Positions 6,221-12,092 of a stretch of DNA of 29,891 bases are shown here, in pieces. A model generated the notes under the pieces. The model made no database searches. It was not told the DNA's origin and saw nothing but the letters and a program-made list of their open reading frames with translations. Numbering within the stretch: position 1 is the first letter of the stretch; each line of letters starts with the position of its first letter. Origin of the DNA: a virus; the IMG/VR virus record IMGVR_UViG_3300036830_000071, positions 1-29,891 of that record. The stretch is one strand, 5' to 3'. The translations under genes and the position numbers were made by a program.

Positions 6221-6512
6221 AGCGCGGCTCCAACGGCTATACGGCATCGGTGAGGAAGACTATGAAGCTCTCCTTAGTGAGCAGGGAGGAGTTTGCGCGA
6301 TCTGTTCTCGCCCGCCGGGCAAGATCCGACTCGCCGTTGACCACCACCACAAGTCAGGCATTCTTCGCGGCCTACTCTGCTCGTGGTGCAACTACCACGT
6401 CCTAGGTGGCGGAAAGGATTCAGCGAAGCTGCATGAAGACGCCGCCTACTACCTGACCGATCCTCCCGCCCAGCGTGTCCTACCCGGCGCCCGCGTCCCG
6501 AAAGGCAAGTAA
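6207..6512 (+). CDS. Recombination endonuclease VII-like HNH nuclease
   Basis: I choose ATG 6207, which gives 101 aa and a 14-base overlap with the methylase gene. The protein has the endonuclease VII layout: LYGIGEEDYEALLSEQGGVC, a zinc site made by Cys30/Cys33 and Cys58/Cys61, and the catalytic VDHHHKSG (Asp45-His47). Endonuclease VII of T4 resolves branched DNA before packaging; short family members in actinobacteriophages may do this or act as homing nucleases. It lacks the extra N-terminal zinc knuckle present in the two sibling genes (11655 and 27702 starts). Confidence 0.82.
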   Translation: MTPREARLQRLYGIGEEDYEALLSEQGGVCAICSRPPGKIRLAVDHHHKSGILRGLLCSWCNYHVLGGGKDSAKLHEDAAYYLTDPPAQRVLPGARVPKGK

Positions 6513-6712
6513 TGGACCTACCCGAAACTGAAATCCTGTCCCGCGCAGACTACGCCCGCTGCCGGGTCAACAAGCTTATTAAGGATCTGCGCACGTCGGA
6601 CATGTGGTCGCTGAAAGCCGAATACCTCCTGTCCGAAGCTGCACTGAAGATTGATGACGCGCTGGAAGAGCTGCGTCTCCAGGACGGACTGCAGAGGACA
6701 TACAGTGACTGA
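6512..6712 (+). CDS. Hypothetical helical protein, 66 aa
   Basis: ATG 6512 overlaps the stop of the endonuclease gene (TAATG). The 66-aa product is predicted mostly helical and charged (SRADYARCRVNKLIKDLR, then LSEAALKIDDALEELRLQ), with no membrane span. It precedes three coiled-coil genes and its stop overlaps the start of the first one. I recognise no family. It may interact with the coiled-coil neighbours, which is inferred only from order. Confidence 0.6.
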   Translation: MDLPETEILSRADYARCRVNKLIKDLRTSDMWSLKAEYLLSEAALKIDDALEELRLQDGLQRTYSD

Positions 6713-7016
6713 CAGCGAAGAGATCGATCGCCTCCGCGCCGAACTCGCCGAATGCCGCGAAGCACTACTCACGTCAGGCCACGAAACATTCGCTGCCGAC
6801 GCCGAGATCGACCGCCTCCGCGCCGAACTCGCCGAACGCGACCAACGGCTCAGCGCGTCCGCGTGGCGAGAGGCGCAGACACAAGCCGCATGGCTCGTCG
6901 AGATCAACAAGGTCGCCCGCGTCCGGGAAGTCCTCACCTACCCCGACGAGCAGGGATACGACTTCTCGTGCTTCTACTATGACGTCCGCGCCGCGATCGA
7001 AGGGAACCAGCCGTGA
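6705..7016 (+). CDS. Coiled-coil repeat protein A (RLRAELAE type)
   Basis: GTG 6705, after AGAGGA (6693-6698), gives 103 aa and overlaps the upstream gene by 8 bases. The first half carries two copies of IDRLRAELAE (about residues 7-16 and 37-46) in a coiled-coil register. The second half contains KVARVREVL and ends in VRAAIEGNQ. The same three elements recur in the next two genes, so the three are tandem paralogues. No catalytic motif is seen. Such coiled coils could oligomerise or act as scaffold beside the replication helicase; the function is unknown. Confidence 0.65.
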   Translation: MTDSEEIDRLRAELAECREALLTSGHETFAADAEIDRLRAELAERDQRLSASAWREAQTQAAWLVEINKVARVREVLTYPDEQGYDFSCFYYDVRAAIEGNQP

Positions 7017-7726
7017 AATACCCCAACTACCTCTTCGAATACATTGAGGACAACAAGCGACTCCGCGCCGAACTCGCCGCCGTCCGATCCGACATCCACA
7101 ACTGGGAGCACTGGCGCGACGAATGCGAGCGGGCCAAAGCCGAAGCGGACGACCTGAAGGACGAACTTGCCGAGCTGGCGGGACGCAACCTTAGCAATTC
7201 GCTCGATCGGAGCGCTGCCGAAGCCGCCATCGCCCGCGTCCGGGAGGTCTGCGCGAACCCGCCCGTCCCATCCCGAATGCTCATCCCACTCATCCACGCC
7301 GCGATCGAAGGGAGTGAGTGATGTTCGCTGAAGATGAGGTTCTGGAATTGCGCGCAGAGGTCGACCGCCTCCGCGCCGAACTCGCCGAAGCGCAACGCTC
7401 CGTTGGCGCGTACAACGCGCTGATCGAATCTGACGCGGGCGTGATCGACCGGCTCCGCGCCGAACTGGAACATCTGGGCGGATGGGCAACGAGCGCGAGC
7501 AACGCCGCCACGCGGCACAAACTGGATAACGACCGCCTCCGCGCCGAACTCGCCTATCAACTGTCGCTGCGAGAGTACGACCGCGCCGCGATCGCCCGCG
7601 TCCGGGAACTGTGCGATGAGGCAGAGGAGCGCGCCCTATGCGCGCAGTTCCGTGATCTCAACGACGATAAGTGTCGCCGCAACGCAATGGTGTGGGGCGT
7701 CCGCATCCGCGCCGCGCTCGAAGGAG
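6729..7726 (+). repeat. Dispersed DNA cassettes shared by three coiled-coil genes
   Basis: Cassette 1 (core CTCCGCGCCGAACT) occurs at 6729-6752, 6813-6836, 7058-7080, 7366-7389, 7450-7470 and 7534-7554; the copies at 6729, 6813 and 7366 are identical over 24 bp. Cassette 2 (core CGCCCGCGTCCGGGA) occurs at 6913-6929, 7230-7245 and 7592-7608. Cassette 3 (CGCCGCGATCGAAGGGA) occurs at 6989-7005 and 7298-7314, with a variant at 7710-7726. Each gene carries them in the same order, which points to gene duplication plus internal repeat expansion. Confidence 0.85.
7013..7321 (+). CDS. Coiled-coil repeat protein B
   Basis: GTG 7013 overlaps the upstream stop (GTGA); 102 aa. It contains one LRAELAAV element (from about residue 17), then an Ala/Glu/Asp-rich helix (ERAKAEADDLKDELAELAG), then AIARVREVC, and ends with IHAAIEGSE. 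The order is the same as in its neighbours: coiled coil, VREVC element, then an A-A-I-E-G tail. It appears to be the middle member of a three-gene tandem family. The function is not known. Confidence 0.65.
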   Translation: MKYPNYLFEYIEDNKRLRAELAAVRSDIHNWEHWRDECERAKAEADDLKDELAELAGRNLSNSLDRSAAEAAIARVREVCANPPVPSRMLIPLIHAAIEGSE

Positions 7727-7773
7727 GCACGAATGGACAAGAAGGAAACCGACTACACCCCGAAAACGATTGA
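7321..7773 (+). CDS. Coiled-coil repeat protein C
   Basis: I choose ATG 7321 (TGATG overlap with the upstream stop) with GAAGGGAG (7307-7314) as ribosome site; GTG 7318 in the same frame is the alternative. The 150-aa product has three LRAEL elements (about residues 14, 43 and 71), the AIARVRELC element (about 90-98) and IRAALEGG (about 129-136). It is longer than its two neighbours because of the extra repeats. After the shared tail it runs on for ~14 residues into the start of the helicase gene, overlapping it by 41 bases. The function is unknown. Confidence 0.65.
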   Translation: MFAEDEVLELRAEVDRLRAELAEAQRSVGAYNALIESDAGVIDRLRAELEHLGGWATSASNAATRHKLDNDRLRAELAYQLSLREYDRAAIARVRELCDEAEERALCAQFRDLNDDKCRRNAMVWGVRIRAALEGGTNGQEGNRLHPEND

Positions 7774-9049
7774 CCCCAGGAGCACCGAACTGTCCCAGGC
7801 AAGGCGCGTAGTCGACGCCAACCCACACCTCCGGTTCGCCCCGGGCATTGGGTGGCTGGCGTTCAACGGAGCCAAGTGGGTGCCCGACGCAGAGGCGGCC
7901 GCCAACGAGGCAGTACGCACTGCAGCGGACTCAGCCACAATCACGTTCCCAGGATACGGGGCTAAATTCGCGTCCCGCAGAGCACTCGTGGACGTCCGGG
8001 CCATCACCGCCGAACTGTCCCAAACCAAGCCAGCCGAGCTGGACACCCACAAGGACTGGATCCACACATCGGGGATCACGTGGGACCTCCGCACCGGCGT
8101 GTGCTGGCCCACAGAGGAAGACGAACTGAACACGAAGGCACTCGACTGGGAACCGGCCACAGGCTGCCCCGAATGGGTCGCCACCCTGGAACGCTGCTTC
8201 CCGGGCGAGCCCGAGATGGTTGCGTACCTGCAACGCCTCGTTGGGTATGGCATCACAGGCCAAACCCGCGAGCACGTGTTCATCCTGCTCCACGGCAACG
8301 GACGCAACGGAAAGTCCACGTTCATCAACGTACTGACCCACGTGTTCCGAGAGTACGTCCAGCACATCCCCGTAGCAGTACTCATGTCCGCCGACTCAAC
8401 CAACCCGGAAGGACCGTCGCCCATGCTGCTCAAGATGCGCGGCGCCCGAATGGTGTTCACGAGCGAGACAGCCCGGGGCGGAAGGCTGAACGAGCCCATG
8501 GTCAAACTGCTGACCGGCGGGGACGAGATCACAGCACGGGGCATGAAGGCAAGCCCAGTGACCTTCAAGCCCGAGGCACTCATTTGGATGGCAACCAACC
8601 ACAAGCCTGAAATCCAGGGCACCGATGAGGGCATCTGGAACCGGGTCAAGCTCATCGAGTGGCGAGAGTCGTTCGCCGGGCGCGAGGACTTCGGCCTGGA
8701 AGACAGGCTCAAGGCGGAGGCGCCCGGGATCATTGACTGGGCATTGGACGGCGCCCGGGAGTGGTACGCGGGCAAACTGCAAGAGCCAGAGCGGATGCGC
8801 CGGGACACGAAGCACTTCCGCGCGGAGTCCGATTTCTTCGGGTCGTTCGTGCCCGACTGGTTGGCGCTCGACGGCAGCGCGTGGATTCCACGCAAGGAGG
8901 TGCTAGCTGTGTATTCCCTGTATTGCGAGGACAACGGGCTGCTGCCCGTCCGCAACCCGTCAACTCTCTACAACGCGTTGAAGGAACGGGGCGCGGAAAC
9001 GGCCATCCGGAACGGCGTGCACGGCTTCCGAGTGCGGCGCGCAGGGTGA
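7733..9049 (+). CDS. D5-type primase/helicase (phage/plasmid primase, P4 family)
   Basis: ATG 7733 follows AAGGAGG (7721-7727); 438 aa. The central Walker A motif is HGNGRNGKST (His187-Thr196). It is followed by a D5_N/SF3-helicase pattern: MLLKMRGARMVFTSETARGG, LLTGGDEITARGM, ALIWMATNHKPEI and GIWNRVKLIEW. The Walker A Lys194 and the Asn in MATNHKP (sensor 1) are present. Such proteins unwind phage DNA and often also prime it, but I see no archaeo-eukaryotic primase or TOPRIM domain in the N-terminal 100 residues, so this may be helicase only. The gene stops at 9047-9049, inside the left arm of a large inverted repeat. A neighbouring frame continues the typical C-terminal tail. Confidence 0.88.
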   Translation: MDKKETDYTPKTIDPRSTELSQARRVVDANPHLRFAPGIGWLAFNGAKWVPDAEAAANEAVRTAADSATITFPGYGAKFASRRALVDVRAITAELSQTKPAELDTHKDWIHTSGITWDLRTGVCWPTEEDELNTKALDWEPATGCPEWVATLERCFPGEPEMVAYLQRLVGYGITGQTREHVFILLHGNGRNGKSTFINVLTHVFREYVQHIPVAVLMSADSTNPEGPSPMLLKMRGARMVFTSETARGGRLNEPMVKLLTGGDEITARGMKASPVTFKPEALIWMATNHKPEIQGTDEGIWNRVKLIEWRESFAGREDFGLEDRLKAEAPGIIDWALDGAREWYAGKLQEPERMRRDTKHFRAESDFFGSFVPDWLALDGSAWIPRKEVLAVYSLYCEDNGLLPVRNPSTLYNALKERGAETAIRNGVHGFRVRRAG

Positions 9050-9160
9050 AGGGTGACGCGGGTGATGCACTTTTCCCTATCAGTACCAATGAGCTTAGTA
9101 AGTTGGTTGTGCTGTCTGTTGTCATAGGGAAAGTGACATCACCCTCTTCACCCTCTTCAC
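9046..9160. repeat. Long imperfect inverted repeat between helicase and polymerase
   Basis: The left arm 9046-9080 and right arm 9124-9160 are complementary at about 32 positions, with three small gaps or bulges and two mismatches. The inner parts pair as TTTCCCTAT with ATAGGGAAA, next to GGGTGATG with CATCACCC, and the outer parts as GTGAAG with CTTCAC. The 43-nt loop (9081-9123) holds a further short pairing (ACCAA with TTGGT). The right arm also contains a 9-bp tandem repeat (TCACCCTCT twice, then TCACC, 9139-9161). The 124-bp gap otherwise holds no gene except the ribosome site AAGGAG (9163-9168) of polymerase. Confidence 0.85.
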
Positions 9161-9173
9161 CTAAGGAGCGCCG

Positions 9174-10823
9174 ATGTTGACCGACCTGGAAGGCCTCGTC
9201 CGCTCAGGAACAGCGGGCGCCCCGATCGCGCTGGACACCGAAACCGACGGGCTCAACGTGTACACGGGCGCGAAGCTACGCCTCGTATCCCTGTCCGACG
9301 GGACTAACACAGTCGTCCTAAACCCGCAGGATCACGGCCGCACCCTGACCGCGCTCCTGTCCAAGCCCTACAACTGGGTCATGCACAATTCGACTTTCGA
9401 CGCGCAGGTCGTCTACGCGAACCTGGGTATCGAGATGCATGCCACGGACACGCAGACGATGGCGCACCTGCTGGACTCGCGTGCCAAGGAACAGGGCGGG
9501 GTCGGGCTCAAGCTGGAGGACTTGGCCGCTAAGTACTTGGGTGAGGCCAAGCAGGGCGACGAGCTGAAAGGCGAGATGGCTCGTGGCGGGTGGACGTGGG
9601 AGACGATCCCTTTGGATAACCCCGTATACCTTCAGTACGCGGCGCAGGATGCAAGGTTGACGGCCCGGCTGTATGGCGCGCTGGATGCGTTCGGTCCGTC
9701 CCGGAAGTTGATGGAGTTCGAGGCTCAGATTCTCAGGGCGTGTGCGCGCATGGAAAGGCGCGGCATCCTCGTTGACAGGGAATACACAGAGAAGCTCGGG
9801 GCGAAGATGCAAACCGAGCAATACGACTGGGAGGACAAGGCACGTGAGCTGGGCATCGCGAATGTACGTAGCCCGGCGCAGGTGCGCAAAGCGCTCGGGT
9901 TGGAATCAGCTGACGAGGAAGCTCTCAGGCCACTGGTCCTCGCGGGCAACCCGCTGGCGGTAGCAGTCAAGGAGGCGAAACGCCGGGCGAAATGGCGGGC
10001 AGCGTATGTGGCGAAGTTCCTGAGCGAGTCGGATGTGGACGGCAGGTTGCACGCGTCTATACGGCCGCTACAGGCCCGAACAGGTCGCATGAGTATCTCA
10101 AGTCCACCATTGCAGCAGCTGCCCTCTAGCGACTCCATGATCCGTGCCTGCCTTATCGCGGACGAAGGTCAGGTCATATTCAGCGTCGACTTCCAGGCAG
10201 TTGAGATGCGGGTAGCCGCGGCACTGTCCGGGGACGCGAAGATGCTCACCGCTATCAGTTCGGGCGACATCCATGGCGCGACCGCGCAGACGGTGTACGG
10301 CGCCGGTTACACGAAGGAGCAGCGGAACAAGGCCAAGGTCATCGGCTTCGCAACCCTGTACGGCGCGGGCGTTACCCAGCTTGCGGCGCAGGCACAGTGC
10401 AGCCCGGAAGAGGCGCGGGAGATCAGGTCCGGGTTCTTCCGGGCGTACCCGGGGCTCAGGAAGCTGTCCAACAGGTTGAGTAGTGAGTCGGAGTCCCGCG
10501 GGTTCATCATTACGGCGTCGGGACGTCGACTGCTTGTAGAGAAAGATCGTGGCTACGCGGCTTTGAACTATGCAATCCAGAGCACCGCCCGAGACCTCTT
10601 CTGCCAGTCCATGCTCCAAGTCGAGAACGCGGGGCTGGGCGAGCACCTGCTCCTGCCGATCCACGATGAGCTGCTCGGGCAGGCGCGGGAGGAAGATGTG
10701 GAAGCTGTGGCGGGCAACGTGTCCGACGCAATGCAAACCGAGTTGAACGGTGTCGCAATCGAGACCGGGTTGAAGATCGGGCGCCGCTCCTGGGGCTCGC
10801 TATACGAGAAGGGAACCTCATGA
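9174..10823 (+). CDS. DNA polymerase I (family A) with 3'-5' exonuclease
   Basis: ATG 9174 follows AAGGAG (9163-9168); 549 aa, the short form usual in phages, without a 5'-nuclease domain. The proofreading exonuclease shows ALDTETDG (Asp21, Glu23), VMHNSTFDAQ and YAAQDARLTARLY (the Y-x-x-x-D motif). The polymerase motifs are A, SVDFQAVEMR (Asp339); B, RNKAKVIGFATLYG (Arg384-Gly397); and C, PIHDELL (His497-Asp498-Glu499). All catalytic acids are present, so it should be an active replicative polymerase working with the D5 helicase upstream. Its stop overlaps the next ATG (ATGA). The hairpin upstream could influence its translation. Confidence 0.93.
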   Translation: MLTDLEGLVRSGTAGAPIALDTETDGLNVYTGAKLRLVSLSDGTNTVVLNPQDHGRTLTALLSKPYNWVMHNSTFDAQVVYANLGIEMHATDTQTMAHLLDSRAKEQGGVGLKLEDLAAKYLGEAKQGDELKGEMARGGWTWETIPLDNPVYLQYAAQDARLTARLYGALDAFGPSRKLMEFEAQILRACARMERRGILVDREYTEKLGAKMQTEQYDWEDKARELGIANVRSPAQVRKALGLESADEEALRPLVLAGNPLAVAVKEAKRRAKWRAAYVAKFLSESDVDGRLHASIRPLQARTGRMSISSPPLQQLPSSDSMIRACLIADEGQVIFSVDFQAVEMRVAAALSGDAKMLTAISSGDIHGATAQTVYGAGYTKEQRNKAKVIGFATLYGAGVTQLAAQAQCSPEEAREIRSGFFRAYPGLRKLSNRLSSESESRGFIITASGRRLLVEKDRGYAALNYAIQSTARDLFCQSMLQVENAGLGEHLLLPIHDELLGQAREEDVEAVAGNVSDAMQTELNGVAIETGLKIGRRSWGSLYEKGTS

Positions 10824-11095
10824 ACCTGCGCAACTTCATCGACACCGTCCACGACTTCCGGGCAGCCGAACGGGACCTGACCGAAGCCGTTCTACTCGCG
10901 GCAGCCATCGAACCCGACTATGAGCGGGGCGGCTCGGGCGACCATGGCGACCCAACTGCAGAGGCAGTCTTTGAGCTGGACGCACTACATGACGAGATTC
11001 GCATTGCACGCAAGGTCATCCGGAAAGCTACGAAGGAGATGAATGACCAGGCGCAGGCACTCAACACGGAGATGGAACGCTACTTCCGCTCCTGA
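10820..11095 (+). CDS. Hypothetical helical protein, 91 aa
   Basis: ATG 10820 overlaps the polymerase stop (ATGA). The 91-aa product appears all-helical and charged: an N-terminal helix (FIDTVHDFRAAERDLTEAV), an acidic Gly-rich loop (YERGGSGDHGDP), and a C-terminal helix pair (ALHDEIRIARKVIRKATKEM). No domain is recognised. The 3' end overlaps the next gene by 53 bases in another frame. Confidence 0.6.
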   Translation: MNLRNFIDTVHDFRAAERDLTEAVLLAAAIEPDYERGGSGDHGDPTAEAVFELDALHDEIRIARKVIRKATKEMNDQAQALNTEMERYFRS

Positions 11096-11354
11096 TCTGG
11101 TCGCCGTGGCGCTGGAGGTCCTCACGGATGTCCAGCGCCCCATTATTTACAGCTATTATGGGTTCGCGACCGGTGGCGAGATGTCTGACCAGGACATTGC
11201 GGACGACATCGGTATGCCGCGGCGGACAGTTTGCTACCACAGATACCAGGCACTGACTGCAATGAGAGAGGCTCTAGAGACATGGATGACAACTGTGACG
11301 AGTGCGGAGAACCAATGGACGAGCACGAGTCCCTTGAGGCTTACCCGCGGGTGA
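11043..11354 (+). CDS. Sigma-factor region 4-like helix-turn-helix protein
   Basis: ATG 11043 lies close behind AAGGAG (11034-11039), giving 103 aa and a 53-base overlap with the gene upstream. Residues ~17-75 read like a sigma-70 region 4: VALEVLTDVQRPIIYSYY, then MSDQDIADDIGMPRRTVCYHRYQALTAMREAL, with the second helix of the HTH at PRRTVCYHRYQAL. It is too short to hold sigma region 2. It could therefore be an anti-sigma-like or co-activator protein, or a late-gene regulator; regulation of the leftward late arm is a reasonable guess. The last ~25 residues overlap the next gene and look non-conserved. Confidence 0.6.
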   Translation: MTRRRHSTRRWNATSAPDLVAVALEVLTDVQRPIIYSYYGFATGGEMSDQDIADDIGMPRRTVCYHRYQALTAMREALETWMTTVTSAENQWTSTSPLRLTRG

Positions 11355-11662
11355 CCGAGCCTTTCATCGTGCACTGCTCCGTCAACGAGGAAGACCTGAT
11401 CGGCATGGTGGTCGTCCAGCACCCGGAGACGGCCGAGCGCAGGATTGTCCTGGAGTGTGCGGAGACGATGACGGACGTCCCCGAGGACATCTTCGGGGCA
11501 CTCGCCACTGGGCAGCTGTCCGGTCGTGTCCTGTTGACGCCGCAGACGGCGCGCATGTTCGCGGCACGGCTGCTGGATGCGGCGGACATTGCGGAAGGTA
11601 GCGAGTTCACGTCGGGCACGGACTGGGACGCGAGTTTCATCGGGGAGCTTGGAGGTGACTAA
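11282..11662 (+). CDS. Hypothetical protein, 126 aa
   Basis: I choose ATG 11282, which gives an acidic 126-aa protein starting with a C-x-x-C pair (NCDECGEPMDEHESLEAYPR; Cys5, Cys8). The middle looks beta-rich (FIVHCSVNEEDLIGMVVV), followed by VLLTPQTARMFAARLLDAADIAE. The overlap with the HTH gene is long (73 bases), and GAGAGAGG (about 11261-11268) is the only ribosome-site candidate. The later part, LTPQTARMFAARLLDAADIA, recalls small phage proteins of unknown function found beside polymerase and reductase genes. No function is assigned. Confidence 0.6.
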   Translation: MDDNCDECGEPMDEHESLEAYPRVTEPFIVHCSVNEEDLIGMVVVQHPETAERRIVLECAETMTDVPEDIFGALATGQLSGRVLLTPQTARMFAARLLDAADIAEGSEFTSGTDWDASFIGELGGD

Positions 11663-12092
11663 GCGCTGCCTCGACTGCAGTGCGGAGCTGTCTACCGAGA
11701 ACTGTTATGTACTCCCTTCGAAAGGCGGCGTACTAGCTCCTCGGTGCAATCCGTGCGAGCGAGCGCGGGTCACCCGGTGGCTACACACCAAACTGTTGAG
11801 CGACCCGTTCTACACACAGAGAAACAACCTGAAGAAGATGGGCGTCACACTGGCGCAGTACGAGAACTTGTGGACCGCGCAGGGTGGAGCTTGCTACGTC
11901 TGTCACGAAGTCCAGGCCTGGCGTAACCTTAATGTGGATCACGACCATGCTTGCTGCCCGGGCAGATATTCCTGTGGCGTCTGTGTGAAACGATTGTTGT
12001 GTGACCCCTGCAACAAAGCCTTAGGAATGATGTGCGACCGCCCGGACTTGGCGCGGCGTCTAGCCACGTATTTGGAGGAGACCCGTGTCTGA
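11655..12092 (+). CDS. Endonuclease VII-like nuclease with N-terminal zinc knuckle
   Basis: GTG 11655 overlaps the upstream stop by 8 bases, and GGGGAG (11642-11647) is the ribosome site; 145 aa. There are two zinc sites: Cys5/Cys8 with Cys31/Cys34, and Cys80/Cys83 with Cys116/Cys119. The catalytic motif is NVDHDH (Asp95-His98), followed by KRLLCDPCNKALGM, the standard endonuclease VII core. It also holds an extra CCPGRYSCGVC loop (about residues 100-110). The last 8 bases overlap the reductase gene. It may resolve replication intermediates or be a homing nuclease next to the reductase gene. Confidence 0.82.
   Translation: MTKRCLDCSAELSTENCYVLPSKGGVLAPRCNPCERARVTRWLHTKLLSDPFYTQRNNLKKMGVTLAQYENLWTAQGGACYVCHEVQAWRNLNVDHDHACCPGRYSCGVCVKRLLCDPCNKALGMMCDRPDLARRLATYLEETRV

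Noticed and set aside
7753-8955. 400-codon open frame on the - strand
   Set aside because: It is antisense to the D5 helicase gene, with Ser/Arg/Pro-rich composition and no family pattern.
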